64,000 bases of DNA from Pluralibacter sp. UBA7423. GTDB lineage: Bacteria; Pseudomonadota; Gammaproteobacteria; Enterobacterales; Enterobacteriaceae. A model generated the notes under the pieces. That model was not told where the DNA came from. It saw only the letters and a program-made list of their open reading frames with translations, and ran no database searches. The stretch covers positions 1 through 64,000 of the forward strand of contig DKMD01000021.1 in assembly GCA_002470465.1 (NCBI GenBank), written 5' to 3'. Made by a program: the position numbers and the translations under genes. The stretch's first letter is position 1, and each line of letters opens with the position of its first letter. This document shows, one piece after another, positions 9,505 through 21,387 of this stretch.

Positions 9505-9641
9505 TCAGGAATCACCAAAGGATGGAATAAACTGCGCGGTGAAGCCCTGAAGACGGAACAGCAGGCGCCAGCCAATGGGATAGAGCACACCAGCTAAGAT
9601 CAATGGGCCGATGATTTGTGATCGGCTCAGGTGTGAAGATA
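9505..9641 (-). pseudogene. Possible 3' fragment of a membrane protein gene
   Basis: Read on the minus strand, an open frame ends in TGA at 9505 and encodes a hydrophobic, protein-like stretch (IIGPLILAGVLYPIGW, then RLLFRLQGF). It has no start codon or ribosome binding site of its own and runs into the end of the neighbouring acetyltransferase gene in another frame. It may be the tail of a lost gene. I do not recognise the family, and chance remains possible. The rest of 9380-9641 shows no gene. Confidence 0.25.
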
Positions 9642-10217
9642 TTAAGATGTTTTTTTCGAGATTATTTTTAATGATTTTCCGGTATAAACGGTGACATCGT
9701 CAGGGATGCTTTTATTTACGAACGACATTGCCCCGATCACAACGTTATTTCCAATGCTAATTTGGTCCGCAATGATGCAGGAATTTGCGCCGATACTGAC
9801 ATTGTTACCGATTAAGAGTGAGATCGGTTCCTTTTCGATATTCGTACCCGTGATGCCAATGGTTGTGTTTTGTCTTATCCGAAACGAATGACCAATTATG
9901 GCCGCGCCATTAATCACGATACCTTGATGATGTGATATCACGAGGCCCGGGCCGATATGCGCCCCCAGTTGTATCTCTGTTCCATACTTAGCGATCAGCC
10001 TTCTGTTTATCTTAGCGGCACGCTTTTTTAAAAACGAGTTGTTAGAGGTGTGCCAGAAAGAGGCGACACGCCACCAAAAATGATAGCGGCGGTTTGGACA
10101 CTTTATCGCTTTATGTATCACCCTGTACCACGAAAATTTTTTGGTACTCATCATCACTTCTCGTTGCAGGCATTCACGCAAGTGTTCAGAACTAGATTTT
10201 CTATTCATGCATCTCAT
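9642..10217 (-). CDS. Serine acetyltransferase-like hexapeptide acyltransferase
   Basis: The C-terminal half has left-handed beta-helix hexapeptide repeats (IGNNVSIGANSCIIADQISIGNN in outline) and the CysE/colanic-acid-type motif with HIGPGLVISH, where the His would be catalytic. I chose ATG 10217 because AGGGA lies six bases upstream; ATG 10208 and 10250 are alternatives. About 191 residues, shorter than CysE at the N-terminus. It is convergent with the type I secretion operon and faces away from ileX. It probably acetylates a sugar or other surface substrate rather than serine. Function is inferred only from fold. Confidence 0.75.
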   Translation of the reverse strand: MRCMNRKSSSEHLRECLQREVMMSTKKFSWYRVIHKAIKCPNRRYHFWWRVASFWHTSNNSFLKKRAAKINRRLIAKYGTEIQLGAHIGPGLVISHHQGIVINGAAIIGHSFRIRQNTTIGITGTNIEKEPISLLIGNNVSIGANSCIIADQISIGNNVVIGAMSFVNKSIPDDVTVYTGKSLKIISKKTS

Positions 10218-10373
10218 TCCCTGGTGATGTGAGGGGGAATTTAAATTCAATTAACACTTAAGGCAACCATTAAGGGAGTAGATTTATGATGCCGCAAGCT
10301 TCACTGTAGCTAAAAAGCATAAGGGAGACGTCGGTGTGTCTGGATGTCATGCGACACTCTGTGCATCGATATG

Positions 10374-10399
10374 AAAAAGCCACCTAAGAAAGGTGGCTT
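10374..10399 (-). terminator. Rho-independent terminator of ileX
   Basis: AAGCCACCT and AGGTGGCTT form a 9-bp stem with a 5-base loop. On the minus strand it is followed by T residues, and it lies about 27 bases after the tRNA 3' end. Confidence 0.8.
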
Positions 10400-10425
10400 A
10401 ATTATATGATTCTAAAACTTAAATT

Positions 10426-10501
10426 TGGTGGCCCCTGCTGGACTTGAACCAGCGACCAAGCGATTATGAGTCGCCTGCTCTAACCACTGAGCTAAGGGGC
10501 C
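10426..10501 (-). tRNA. ileX: tRNA-Ile2 (anticodon CAT)
   Basis: A 76-base cloverleaf including an encoded CCA end. The acceptor strand begins GGCCCCTTAGCTCAG, the anticodon loop is CTCATAA and the T loop is GGTTCAAGTCC. A CAT anticodon with this sequence and position beside mug matches E. coli ileX; the C would be modified to lysidine by TilS so that it reads AUA. The adjoining DNA past its 3' end is accessory, which fits use of tRNA 3' ends as integration sites, although no attachment repeat is visible here. Confidence 0.95.
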
Positions 10502-10628
10502 GTGGCGGGGAATTATAAAGGAACTGGCGGGTGCAATCCAGCACCACGCGCATGGTTGCTGTTTTTATAAACAAATGGTTTTTCAATCCTTTATACTTTG
10601 GTTATCTCTCAGTAAGACAGGAAAGGCG

Positions 10629-11135
10629 ATGATCAACGATATTCTGGCACCTGGTCTGCGCGTGGTGTTCTGCGGCATTAATCCCGGCAAATCGTCGGCA
10701 CACACCGGGTTTCACTTTGCTCATTCTGGTAATCGCTTCTGGAAGGTGATTTATCAGGCCGGTTTTACCGACAGGCTGTTAAAGCCTGAAGAGGAGCAGC
10801 AGCTACTCGATACCCGCTGCGGCATTACCATGCTGGTCGAACGCCCTACGGTGCAGGCCAGCGAAGTGGCGCTGCATGAGCTGCGAAGTGGAGGAAGAGG
10901 GCTGATTGGTAAGATAGAGAGCTACCAGCCTGCGGCGTTGGCGATTCTGGGTAAGCAGGCGTACGAACAGGCTTTCAGCCAGCGTGGAGCGCAGTGGGGC
11001 AAGCAGCCGACGTCCATTGGCGCGACTCAGGTTTGGGTACTGCCAAATCCGAGCGGATTAAATCGTGCGACGCTGGATAAGCTGGTTGAGGCGTACAGAG
11101 AGCTCGATCAAGCGTTGATAGCTCGAGGGTTATAA
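10629..11135 (+). CDS. mug: G/U mismatch-specific DNA glycosylase
   Basis: 168 residues, aligning throughout with E. coli Mug. It removes uracil or ethenocytosine mispaired with guanine in base excision repair. The GINPG motif carries the active-site Asn and the NPSGL motif forms the intercalating wedge. I used ATG 10629, preceded by GGAAAGG. The frame extends upstream to 10575, but that part has no counterpart in the family. Confidence 0.95.
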   Translation: MINDILAPGLRVVFCGINPGKSSAHTGFHFAHSGNRFWKVIYQAGFTDRLLKPEEEQQLLDTRCGITMLVERPTVQASEVALHELRSGGRGLIGKIESYQPAALAILGKQAYEQAFSQRGAQWGKQPTSIGATQVWVLPNPSGLNRATLDKLVEAYRELDQALIARGL

Positions 11136-11155
11136 CCCGGCGTCGGACGCCGGGT
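11135..11155. terminator. GC-rich hairpin between convergent mug and lipoprotein gene
   Basis: ACCCGGCGT and ACGCCGGGT form a 9-bp stem with a 3-base loop, directly at the mug stop codon. There is no T tract, so it could be a terminator-like or REP-like element. Confidence 0.5.
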
Positions 11156-11164
11156 CTGGCAAGA

Positions 11165-11578
11165 TTAGAGCTGATTCGCCTGGTTGATCATCGACTGGCC
11201 TAACGTGCTCTGAATACGGTAACAAAGCGATTTCATACGCGAGTCGTAGGCGCCGGTCACCAGATCGTCAATCTGCGGGTTCAGATTTTCTTTCACTGAA
11301 AGGTACTGGCTGGTTTTACGGGTCAGCACCTGCATTTCACCGCTGTAGCGTTTATAGCTCTTGGGATTATAGGTTTTAAGCGCGGTCAGTTGTTTCACGC
11401 AGGTATCGTTGGCGATAAGAGTGGGGGCGCTGCTGACGGTTTGCGCGACAGCGGGCTGAGGCTCCACCACGACGGGCTGGGCAGGGAGCGGTGTGACCAC
11501 GGATTTCGGCGTATTTTGCGGTTTGTTGACGCATCCTGCCAGCGCGATGCAAAGCATCAGAAGCCAAGTTTTATTCAT
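11165..11578 (-). CDS. Small putative lipoprotein
   Basis: 137 residues with a lipoprotein signal peptide and lipobox (LAGC at about 13-16). A Pro/Val/Gln-rich linker follows, then a mostly helical C-terminal domain with two Cys. The residue after the lipidated Cys is Val, which favours outer membrane sorting by the usual +2 rule. The family is not one I can name. It lies between mug and rpoD, convergent with mug. Confidence 0.7.
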   Translation of the reverse strand: MNKTWLLMLCIALAGCVNKPQNTPKSVVTPLPAQPVVVEPQPAVAQTVSSAPTLIANDTCVKQLTALKTYNPKSYKRYSGEMQVLTRKTSQYLSVKENLNPQIDDLVTGAYDSRMKSLCYRIQSTLGQSMINQANQL

Positions 11579-11813
11579 TATGTTTTTAATTCCTGCGAGG
11601 TTTTCAATAGTCTAAAAGGAAATCATGACGCGATGCAGTGTCTGATTCACCTCATCTCTAAGCGCCATTAAAAGGAAAAAACTTAATATCTTAGGGGAAA
11701 ATTCTGCGCCGATGAGTATAGAGCGTCACTGGGCAGGTTCAAAGATTCATAAACGGCCAAAAGTCAGGCTAAAACCGTAGATTGGGTGATGAAAGCTGCA
11801 CTGATGAGCAAAA

Positions 11814-11839
11814 AAAAGCCACACTTGCGTGTGGCTTTT
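11814..11839 (-). terminator. Rho-independent terminator of rpoD
   Basis: GCCACAC and GTGTGGC form the stem with loop TTGC, extended by A/T pairs. On the minus strand a run of T follows. It lies about 25 bases after the rpoD stop. Confidence 0.9.
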
Positions 11840-11863
11840 CTGTAGCGGATGAGCGTAACGAAA

Positions 11864-13711
<1,848 letters not shown>

Positions 13712-13866
13712 AAGACGGTATCCACACTTAATTCATTGATTGGTGTCGGTCGGCGAAAACGAGTTACCGACTTTTAAAGCGAGGGCCTGCTTATATTATT
13801 GCCGCTGCGCCTCGGGGCGGCTTTCGGGGGCTTCCCGATTGATATTCGGCACTTAAGCCGTTGAAT

Positions 13867-15612
13867 TCATTTTTTGGCCAGTTCCTGGTTCAGCGTCCAG
13901 AGTTCCCGGCGTTCTTCACTGCTTAATCCGTGTGTGCGGTCGCGAGCTATCAACTCTTCTTGCCGCTGGACCAGCAGTGAATCAAACATATGGTTTAACG
14001 AGTCGGTGAAAGTTTGTTCAGCGATTTCCTTATCTGCTATATCGTCCCACATCGACAGTTTTTCAAGGGTTGCGGCCTCATTTGTGCCGCGATACTGCTC
14101 AAGCATTTGGCCCGTTGTCAGTCCAGGCTGCGACAAACAAGTGTTGACCAGTTCAGAAAATAAGCCAAGCCCAGGCAGCTTTTTCGGATCAAGCCCGGTC
14201 AAAGGCGGCACCAGAGCAGCAAGCTCAGGGTTTTGCACCAATAACCCTATCAGTATACGCATGGTCGTGCGTTTTAGCTGAGGCGCGGGGCGGGCAGCGC
14301 CATTTTCTGCCTGTTTTGGCATTAAACGTTCAAGCTGCGCGTCGTCCAGGATCCCAAGCTTCTTGCCCAGCTCCTGGCGCAGATAAATACGCAGCGTTTC
14401 ACCCGGGACCTGGGTAATCAGCGGCAGCGCCAGCGTACTGAGCTGTGCGCGCCCGTCCGGGGTGCTTAAATCGACCTGCGGCATCAGGCTGTTAAACAGA
14501 AACGTGGAGAGCGGCTGTGCCTGCTCCATCCGTGCTTCAAACGCTGCTTTGCCCTCTTTACGCACCAGCGTATCCGGATCTTCGCCGTCCGGCAGAAACA
14601 TAAACCGCAATTGACGGCCGTCAGTCATATACGGCAGCGCGGTTTCCAGCGCTCGCCATGCGGCATCGCGGCCTGCACGGTCGCCGTCGTAGCAGCAGAT
14701 GACCTGATTGGTCACCCTGAACAGCAGCTGAATGTGATCGGCTGTAGTAGAGGTGCCCAGTGACGCGACGGCATAATTAATGTCGTACTGCGCAAGCGCC
14801 ACCACGTCCATATAGCCTTCGACCACCAGCAGACGCTGCGGTTCAGCTTCGGTTTGCTGCGCTTCATAAAGGCCGTACAGCTGGCGGCCCTTATGGAAAA
14901 TATCGGTTTCCGGAGAGTTGAGGTATTTCGGCAGGGCATCGCCCAACACGCGGCCACCAAAACCTATCACCCGGCCTCGCTTATCGCGGATGGGGAACAT
15001 CACCCTTTCGCGGAAGCGATCGTAGCTGCGTCCTTGATCGTTGGTGACTAACATGCCCGCGTCGGTCAGCGACTGCTGATTTTCCCGGTTGTTGCCAAAA
15101 CGCTTCAGGACGTTATCCCAGCCCGGTGGCGCATAGCCAATCGCAAACCGGGCGATGACTTCGCTGCTTAAACCACGCTTTGTCAGGTACTGACGCGCAG
15201 GTTCGGCGACGGGTTGGTTCAGGGATTGCTGATAAAACGCGCTCAGACCATCCATGAGCTGATAGAGACTTTGCCGCTGATGGCGCTCTATCTGGGTTGG
15301 GCCAGAGCCTGCTTCGTACGGGACTTCGAGGTTGTGCATGGCCGCCAGCTCTTCGACGGTTTCCACAAACTCGAGCTTGTCGTAGTTCATCAGAAAGTCG
15401 ACGGCGTTCCCGTGCGCACCACAGCCGAAGCAGTGGTAAAACTGTTTCTCACCGTTGACGGTGAAAGAAGGGGTTTTTTCGTTGTGGAACGGACAACACG
15501 CGTGATAATTCTTGCCCTGCTTTTTCAGCTTAACGCGCGCATCGATCAGATCGACGATGTCGGTTCTCGCCAGCAGGTCATTGATAAAGACACGTGGGAT
15601 TCGTCCGGCCAT
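13867..15612 (-). CDS. dnaG: DNA primase
   Basis: 581 residues. The N-terminal CHC2 zinc finger is seen as CPFHNEKTPSF then YHCFGCG. The TOPRIM core has EGYMDVVAL and DGDRAGRDA, and the C-terminal domain that binds DnaB helicase is present. It synthesises RNA primers at the replication fork. It is the middle gene of the rpsU-dnaG-rpoD operon, behind a hairpin that should lower its expression relative to rpsU, as known in E. coli. Confidence 0.98.
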   Translation of the reverse strand: MAGRIPRVFINDLLARTDIVDLIDARVKLKKQGKNYHACCPFHNEKTPSFTVNGEKQFYHCFGCGAHGNAVDFLMNYDKLEFVETVEELAAMHNLEVPYEAGSGPTQIERHQRQSLYQLMDGLSAFYQQSLNQPVAEPARQYLTKRGLSSEVIARFAIGYAPPGWDNVLKRFGNNRENQQSLTDAGMLVTNDQGRSYDRFRERVMFPIRDKRGRVIGFGGRVLGDALPKYLNSPETDIFHKGRQLYGLYEAQQTEAEPQRLLVVEGYMDVVALAQYDINYAVASLGTSTTADHIQLLFRVTNQVICCYDGDRAGRDAAWRALETALPYMTDGRQLRFMFLPDGEDPDTLVRKEGKAAFEARMEQAQPLSTFLFNSLMPQVDLSTPDGRAQLSTLALPLITQVPGETLRIYLRQELGKKLGILDDAQLERLMPKQAENGAARPAPQLKRTTMRILIGLLVQNPELAALVPPLTGLDPKKLPGLGLFSELVNTCLSQPGLTTGQMLEQYRGTNEAATLEKLSMWDDIADKEIAEQTFTDSLNHMFDSLLVQRQEELIARDRTHGLSSEERRELWTLNQELAKK

Positions 15613-15642
15613 AAGCCCCGTTAAGTTTTACCAATACATAAA

Positions 15643-15678
15643 CGAAAATAAGCCGCGCATTCCTTCCGGAAGCACGGC
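15643..15678 (-). terminator. Partial terminator between rpsU and dnaG
   Basis: On the minus strand GCCGTGC and GCGCGGC enclose an inner TTCC/GGAA helix, followed by TTATTTT. Its place matches the E. coli internal terminator that holds dnaG expression low. Confidence 0.65.
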
Positions 15679-15727
15679 CTTTACAGCTTAAACTCGGTCT
15701 GGATTGAGAGCGTGCGCTCCCAACAGA

Positions 15728-15997
<270 letters not shown>

Positions 15998-16169
15998 TCA
16001 AAATGGTGCGGAATTTTACTGCAACTGTCGCTGCTTTGTAAAGCACCAATGCCGTTTTTGAACGGGACTTTTGTAAGGGGCACGAGTATACACGAAGTCA
16101 CCCCTGAGGGTATACATCAACCCGCATTCGCCCTACACTGCGCGGTATTGAAACGAGGTAAAACGAACC

Positions 16170-17183
16170 ATGCGTGTACTGGGAATCGAAACATCCTGCG
16201 ACGAAACCGGCATCGCCATTTATGACGATGTGAACGGATTGTTAGCCAACCAATTGTATAGTCAGGTGAAACTGCACGCTGACTACGGCGGCGTGGTGCC
16301 GGAGCTTGCCTCCCGCGATCACGTGCGGAAAACCGTTCCGCTGATTCAGGCAGCGCTGAAAGAAGCGAATCTGTCGGCAAAAGAAATTGATGCCGTGGCC
16401 TATACCGCAGGTCCGGGTCTGGTGGGCGCGCTGTTAGTTGGCGCAACCGTGGGGCGCGCGCTGGCGTTCGCATGGAACGTACCGGCCATCGCCGTTCACC
16501 ATATGGAAGGTCATCTGCTGGCCCCGATGTTGGAAGATAATCCGCCGGAATACCCGTTTGTGGCGCTGCTGGTTTCCGGTGGCCACACGCAGCTGATAAG
16601 CGTAACGGGCATTGGTGAGTACGAGCTGCTAGGCGAATCTATTGATGATGCGGCAGGCGAAGCCTTCGACAAAACGGCGAAGCTGCTGGGGCTGGATTAT
16701 CCCGGCGGCCCGATGCTGTCAAAACTGGCTTCTCAGGGCGCAGAAGGGCGCTTTGTTTTCCCTCGTCCGATGACGGATCGTCCGGGACTGGACTTCAGCT
16801 TCTCCGGCCTGAAAACGTTCGCTGCGAATACGATTCGCTCGAACGGCAATGACGATCAAACCCGCGCCGATATCGCCCGTGCGTTCGAAGATGCGGTCGT
16901 TGATACGCTGATGATCAAATGCCGCCGTGCTCTGGATCAAACGGGCTTTAAGCGTCTGGTGATGGCGGGCGGCGTAAGCGCCAACCGCACTCTGCGCGCG
17001 AAGCTCGCCGAAATGATGCACAAGCGTAAAGGCGAGGTGTTCTATGCGCGTCCCGAATTCTGCACCGATAACGGCGCGATGATCGCATATGCCGGCATGG
17101 TGCGTCTGAAAACCGGCGTTCATGCAGATTTAGGCGTTACCGTCCGTCCTCGCTGGCCGTTGGCTGAACTGCCTGCCGCGTGA
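16170..17183 (+). CDS. tsaD: tRNA threonylcarbamoyladenosine (t6A) transferase subunit
   Basis: 337 residues of the Kae1/TsaD family (formerly ygjD). It transfers threonylcarbamoyl from TC-AMP to A37 of ANN-decoding tRNAs, working with TsaB, TsaC and TsaE. It shows the N-terminal [10 protein letters not shown], the metal-binding HxxxH of HHMEGH, the nucleotide-binding VSGGHTQL, and SGGV-like [11 protein letters not shown]. It is divergent from rpsU, as in E. coli. Confidence 0.98.
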   Translation: MRVLGIETSCDETGIAIYDDVNGLLANQLYSQVKLHADYGGVVPELASRDHVRKTVPLIQAALKEANLSAKEIDAVAYTAGPGLVGALLVGATVGRALAFAWNVPAIAVHHMEGHLLAPMLEDNPPEYPFVALLVSGGHTQLISVTGIGEYELLGESIDDAAGEAFDKTAKLLGLDYPGGPMLSKLASQGAEGRFVFPRPMTDRPGLDFSFSGLKTFAANTIRSNGNDDQTRADIARAFEDAVVDTLMIKCRRALDQTGFKRLVMAGGVSANRTLRAKLAEMMHKRKGEVFYARPEFCTDNGAMIAYAGMVRLKTGVHADLGVTVRPRWPLAELPAA

Positions 17184-17190
17184 TTTTTTC

Positions 17191-17256
17191 GCCGGGCGGC
17201 ACTTCGTTTGCACCGGCCTACGGTTTGTAGGTCCGGTAAGCGAAGCGCCGCCCGGC
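17191..17256. repeat. REP/BIME-type palindromic pair between tsaD and ureG
   Basis: GCCGGGCGGC at 17191 and GCCGCCCGGC at 17247 bracket a 66-bp imperfect palindrome, with an inner CACCGGCCTAC/GTAGGTCCGGT stem. This is the classic enterobacterial REP consensus in inverted orientation. It lies between two converging genes and probably ends or protects both transcripts. Confidence 0.8.
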
Positions 17257-17264
17257 ATTGATAA

Positions 17265-17882
17265 TCACCCCTTCAGCATTCCCTTATCTTCCAGAAACGC
17301 AATAATCGTCTTTAGCCCTTCTCCGGCTTTCAGGTTGCTGAAGGTCCAGGGTTTGTCGCCGCGCATGCGGTTGGTGTCGCGCTCCATCACTTCCAGCGAT
17401 GCGCCGACGTACGGGGCGAGATCGATTTTGTTGATCACCAGAAAATCGGATTTGGTGATCCCCGGGCCGCCTTTGCGGGGGATCTTTTCCCCTTCCGCCA
17501 CGTCGATCACGTAGATCGTCAGATCCGCCAGCTCCGGGCTGAACGTTGCGCTGAGGTTATCGCCGCCGCTCTCCACGAAGATCAGATCCAGATTGCCGAA
17601 TTTCTCACTTAATGCTTCTACGGCGGCAAGATTCATTGACGCATCTTCGCGAATGGCAGTATGCGGGCAGCCGCCCGTTTCTACGCCGACGATGCGCTCC
17701 GGCGCCAGCGCGCCCGCTTCGGTCAGAATACGCTGGTCTTCTTTGGTGTAGATGTCATTGGTGACGACTGCCAGGTGATATGTATCGCGCATTGCTTTAC
17801 ACAACGCTTCCAGCAGGGCGGTTTTACCGGAGCCCACCGGGCCGCCGACGCCGACGCGCAGCGGGTGTTTGTAACTTGCCAT
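17265..17882 (-). CDS. ureG: Urease accessory GTPase
   Basis: 205 residues of the SIMIBI GTPase family. It couples GTP hydrolysis to nickel delivery to the urease active site together with UreD, UreF and UreE. The P-loop is GGPVGSGKT, the metal-binding CPH motif appears as GGCPHTAIR, and the NKID specificity motif is present. Last gene of the urease operon, 9 bases after ureF, ending at the REP element. Confidence 0.97.
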   Translation of the reverse strand: MASYKHPLRVGVGGPVGSGKTALLEALCKAMRDTYHLAVVTNDIYTKEDQRILTEAGALAPERIVGVETGGCPHTAIREDASMNLAAVEALSEKFGNLDLIFVESGGDNLSATFSPELADLTIYVIDVAEGEKIPRKGGPGITKSDFLVINKIDLAPYVGASLEVMERDTNRMRGDKPWTFSNLKAGEGLKTIIAFLEDKGMLKG

Positions 17883-17891
17883 ACCTTCTCC

Positions 17892-18566
17892 TCAGGAACG
17901 GAATATCCGGGAATATTGGGTTTCGTGACGCGCCGAAGCGATGGCCGAAAGCGGCGTCGCGGAACCGATCTCTTCGTCTGGGCAGTTCAGCCCCCGTTCA
18001 ACGCCTGCGGCATAGCGCTCGCAGAGCGTCATTATTAATTTCTGCGCGGCCTGCTGCCCGAACGGCACGAGCTTCACGCCGGCCATCACCGCGCTTTCGA
18101 TCCAGCTGTATCCGAGCGTCAGGGCCAGCTCGTGCAGGTTTATCTGCCAGCGCACGCCAAGCCACGCCATGCCGCACAGCTGGCTCTGGTTAAACAGAGT
18201 GCGCCATTGCGCAGGACATTCCGGATGCCAGTCGTAGAGCAGGCGGGTGAACGCCTGGCCGCGGTTACGTTCTTCTTCACGCAGCTCACGCGTTTCGCGA
18301 CAGGCGAGCAGCCATGCCGTCCAGCGCTTCGCGGCTTCCGCATCGTCCTGCTCCCAGGCCTGATACAGTCGGGCGAGCAGCGGTAAATCAACGTGGAAAA
18401 AACTCTGCTCCATCTGCTGCGTTTGCCAGTGGGCAAAGGCGGCGCTGTCTTTCACCCAGCCTGCTTCGACTGCCCATTCCAGGCCCTGCGACCAGCTGTA
18501 GCCGCCGACCGGCAGGTTGCTGCTGGCGAGTTGAAACAGGCGCAGCTTTTGCGTGGCGCTGGTCAT
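17892..18566 (-). CDS. ureF: Urease accessory protein UreF
   Basis: 224 residues, all-helical UreF family, with [15 protein letters not shown] near the N-terminus and the conserved C-terminal [17 protein letters not shown]. It bridges UreD and UreG in the urease activation complex. The ATG overlaps the ureE stop as ATGA, so translation is probably coupled. Confidence 0.95.
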   Translation of the reverse strand: MTSATQKLRLFQLASSNLPVGGYSWSQGLEWAVEAGWVKDSAAFAHWQTQQMEQSFFHVDLPLLARLYQAWEQDDAEAAKRWTAWLLACRETRELREEERNRGQAFTRLLYDWHPECPAQWRTLFNQSQLCGMAWLGVRWQINLHELALTLGYSWIESAVMAGVKLVPFGQQAAQKLIMTLCERYAAGVERGLNCPDEEIGSATPLSAIASARHETQYSRIFRS

Positions 18567-19039
18567 CAGTGGCTGTGCGAATGGCTGTGAGAATGATGAT
18601 GATGTCCCTGCGCTTCGCTGGTGTACGCGCCGGCCTCAGGTTCGAACGGCAGATGTGCAAAGTTCACCTCAAGGCCGAACTGGCGCAGCATATCGTCGAG
18701 GACGTGGTCGTGATGAAAGCGCAGTTCGCCGGGCATGATTTGCAGCGGCACGTGGCGGTTGCCGAGGTGATAGCAGGCTTTGGCAAGCTGGAACGGATCG
18801 TCGCAGCGCACCACTGAAACGCCTTCATCGGCGGCGATCACTTCGATAAATTCGCTGCCGTCTTCGCTGGAAAGAATGTCGCCACCGCGCAGCAGCAGGC
18901 CGCGTGGCAGCATCAGTCCGGCTTCTCGCCCGTCGCTGAGCGTCACTTTGGCGCGACTTTTTACCCGCACGTCAATCGGCAGCGTGACGCTGGCGGTGAG
19001 GCTGTGCGCGTGTTCGACGCGCTGAGTCAGATACAGCAT
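18566..19039 (-). CDS. ureE: Urease accessory nickel metallochaperone
   Basis: 157 residues. An N-terminal peptide-binding domain and a ferredoxin-like metal-binding domain are followed by a His-rich tail (about nine His in the last dozen residues, alternating with Ser), as in Klebsiella UreE. It supplies Ni(II) to the UreDFG complex. It lies 9 bases after ureC and overlaps ureF. Confidence 0.95.
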   Translation of the reverse strand: MLYLTQRVEHAHSLTASVTLPIDVRVKSRAKVTLSDGREAGLMLPRGLLLRGGDILSSEDGSEFIEVIAADEGVSVVRCDDPFQLAKACYHLGNRHVPLQIMPGELRFHHDHVLDDMLRQFGLEVNFAHLPFEPEAGAYTSEAQGHHHHSHSHSHSH

Positions 19040-19048
19040 CTTTGCTCC

Positions 19049-20752
19049 TTAAAACAGAAAATAACGTTGCGCCATCGGCAGCACGTCCGCCGGTTCGCTG
19101 GTAATCAGCTTGCCGTTGACCTTCACTTCGTAGGTCTGGGCATCCACGGTGATATCCGGCTGTAAGCCGTTGTGGATCATGTCGGCCTTTTTCACCGTGC
19201 GGCAGCCTTTCACCACGGCAATCTGGCTTTTCAGCGCCAGCTTTTGCGGCACCCCGTTGTCGAATGCAGCCTGAGAAATAAACGTCATGCGCGTGTGATG
19301 ACGTGCTGTGCCAAGTGCGCCAAACATCGGGCGATAGTGAACAGGCTGCGGCGTGGGGATAGACGCGTTGATGTCGCCCATCGGGGCCATTACGATCATC
19401 CCGCCTTTGACGATCGTTGCAGGCTTCACGCCGAAAAATGCGGGTGACCAGAGCACAAGATCCGCCAGTTTTCCTGCTTCGATGGATCCGACCTCATGGG
19501 CAATGCCGTGGGTTAAGGCCGGGTTGATGGTGTACTTGGCGATGTAGCGCTTCACGCGGACGTTATCGTTATCGCCGGTTTCTTCCTCCAGCGCGCCGCG
19601 CTGTACCTTCATGCGGTGTGCTACCTGCCATGTGCGCAGAATGACCTCGCCTACGCGGCCCATTGCCTGTGAATCTGATGAGGTCAGCGAGAACGCGCCA
19701 ATGTCGTGCAGTACGTCTTCGGCTGCGATGGTTTCCCGGCGAATGCGCGACTCGGCAAAGGCCACGTCTTCGGCGATATCCGGCGACAGGTGATGGCAGA
19801 CCATCAGCATGTCCAGGTGTTCGTCGATGGTATTGACGGTGTAGGGCAGCGTCGGGTTGGTGGAGGAGGGCAGAATATTCGGGCGCGCGCAGGCGGTGAT
19901 GATGTCCGGCGCATGGCCGCCGCCCGCGCCTTCTGTATGAAACGTATGAATAGTCCGGTCGCCAATGGCCGCGAGGGTATCTTCGACAAAGCCTGATTCG
20001 TTCAGCGTGTCGCTGTGCAGCGCCACCTGAATGTCCATCTCTTCGGCGACCGTCAGCGAGCAGTCAATGGCAGCGGGCGTGGCGCCCCAGTCTTCGTGAA
20101 TCTTCAGGCCGACCACGCCTGCGGCGACCTGCTCCCGGAGCGCGTCTGGATTCGAACTGTTGCCTTTGCCGAGCAGGCCAATATTGACCGGCAGTGAATC
20201 GATAGCCTGAAGCATCCGGCTGATATACCACGGTCCGGGCGTACAGGTGGTGGCGTTGGTGCCTGCCGCCGGTCCCGTGCCGCCGCCGATCATCGTTGTC
20301 ACGCCGGAGACCAGCGCTTCTTCCGCCTGCTGCGGGCAGATCCAGTGAATATGAGTGTCGACGCCGCCTGCCGTCACGATCTTACCTTCGGCGGCGATCG
20401 CTTCGGTGCCTGCGCCGATCGGGATCGTGACGTTGGGCTGAATATCCGGGTTGCCCGCTTTGCCAATGGCAAAGATCCTGCCGTCCTTTACGCCGATATC
20501 GGCCTTCACGATCCCCCAGTGATCGACGATCAGCGCGTTGGTAATCACCAGATCCACGCAGTCGTTACTCAGCATCTGGCCCTGACCCATGCCGTCGCGG
20601 ATCACTTTGCCACCGCCGAATTTGACCTCTTCGCCGTAGGTGGTGAAGTCGTCTTCGACTTCGATCCACAGTTCGGTGTCAGCCAGGCGGACTTTATCAC
20701 CCGTTGTCGGGCCAAACATGTCGGCGTACGCCTGACGGGAAATCTCAGTCAT
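19049..20752 (-). CDS. ureC: Urease alpha subunit (catalytic)
   Basis: 567 residues, full length. It hydrolyses urea to ammonia and carbamate at a dinuclear nickel centre. Visible active-site elements are the HIH pair in [12 protein letters not shown], the carbamylated Lys in GLKIHEDWG, the metal His in [10 protein letters not shown] and the flap VCHHLSPDI with its Cys and catalytic His. The start overlaps the ureB stop (ATGA). Confidence 0.98.
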   Translation of the reverse strand: MTEISRQAYADMFGPTTGDKVRLADTELWIEVEDDFTTYGEEVKFGGGKVIRDGMGQGQMLSNDCVDLVITNALIVDHWGIVKADIGVKDGRIFAIGKAGNPDIQPNVTIPIGAGTEAIAAEGKIVTAGGVDTHIHWICPQQAEEALVSGVTTMIGGGTGPAAGTNATTCTPGPWYISRMLQAIDSLPVNIGLLGKGNSSNPDALREQVAAGVVGLKIHEDWGATPAAIDCSLTVAEEMDIQVALHSDTLNESGFVEDTLAAIGDRTIHTFHTEGAGGGHAPDIITACARPNILPSSTNPTLPYTVNTIDEHLDMLMVCHHLSPDIAEDVAFAESRIRRETIAAEDVLHDIGAFSLTSSDSQAMGRVGEVILRTWQVAHRMKVQRGALEEETGDNDNVRVKRYIAKYTINPALTHGIAHEVGSIEAGKLADLVLWSPAFFGVKPATIVKGGMIVMAPMGDINASIPTPQPVHYRPMFGALGTARHHTRMTFISQAAFDNGVPQKLALKSQIAVVKGCRTVKKADMIHNGLQPDITVDAQTYEVKVNGKLITSEPADVLPMAQRYFLF

Positions 20753-21066
20753 GCTTTTGCCTCCAGCTCGCCCATTACGTCTGCGCGAAAGCCGAAAATA
20801 CGCTTCTCTCCCGCCACGGCGACCAGTTCGACTTCACGCTTCTGGCCGGGTTCAAAGCGCACGGCGGTGCCCGCCGCGATGTTCAGTCGGAAGCCTTTGC
20901 AGGTGTCGCGCTCGAACTTCAGGGCCGGGTTCACTTCATAAAAATGGTAGTGCGATCCGACCTGGATCGGACGGTCACCGTGGTTCTCGACGATGACTTT
21001 TCGCGTTTCGCGGCCTGTATTCAGGGCAATATTGCCATTTTGGATCTTGTATTCACCGGGGATCAT
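20749..21066 (-). CDS. ureB: Urease beta subunit
   Basis: 105 residues, starting [11 protein letters not shown] and carrying the conserved [20 protein letters not shown] segment. It is a structural subunit of the (UreABC)3 enzyme. It starts 9 bases after ureA and overlaps ureC by 4 bases. Confidence 0.97.
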   Translation of the reverse strand: MIPGEYKIQNGNIALNTGRETRKVIVENHGDRPIQVGSHYHFYEVNPALKFERDTCKGFRLNIAAGTAVRFEPGQKREVELVAVAGEKRIFGFRADVMGELEAKA

Positions 21067-21075
21067 GGCGGTACC

Positions 21076-21378
21076 TCAGAGTATCGGATTGTGCACGGTG
21101 ACGAGCTTGGAGCCATCCGGGAATGTGGCTTCTACCTGAATATCGGGGATCATTTCCGGCACGCCTTCCATTACCTGGTCGCGAGTCAGCACATGGCGGC
21201 CATCCTCCATCAGCGAGGCCACGCTTTTGCCGTCGCGTGCGCCTTCCATGATGAAGGCGCTAATCAGCGCCACGGATTCCGGATAGTTGAGTTTTACTCC
21301 TCGGGCGAGGCGGCGTTCAGCCACCAGCGCTGCGGTGAACAGCAGCAGTTTGTCTTTTTCTCTGGGCGTCAGTTCCAT
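21076..21378 (-). CDS. ureA: Urease gamma subunit
   Basis: 100 residues, with [20 protein letters not shown] at the start and the [11 protein letters not shown] and VTVHNPI motifs of UreA. It is the small structural subunit of urease. It follows ureD by 9 bases. Confidence 0.97.
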   Translation of the reverse strand: MELTPREKDKLLLFTAALVAERRLARGVKLNYPESVALISAFIMEGARDGKSVASLMEDGRHVLTRDQVMEGVPEMIPDIQVEATFPDGSKLVTVHNPIL

Positions 21379-21387
21379 AGCGTTCTC

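Noticed and set aside
9480..9640. Insertion sequence remnant
   Set aside because: No terminal inverted repeats and no transposase motifs could be recognised in either strand.
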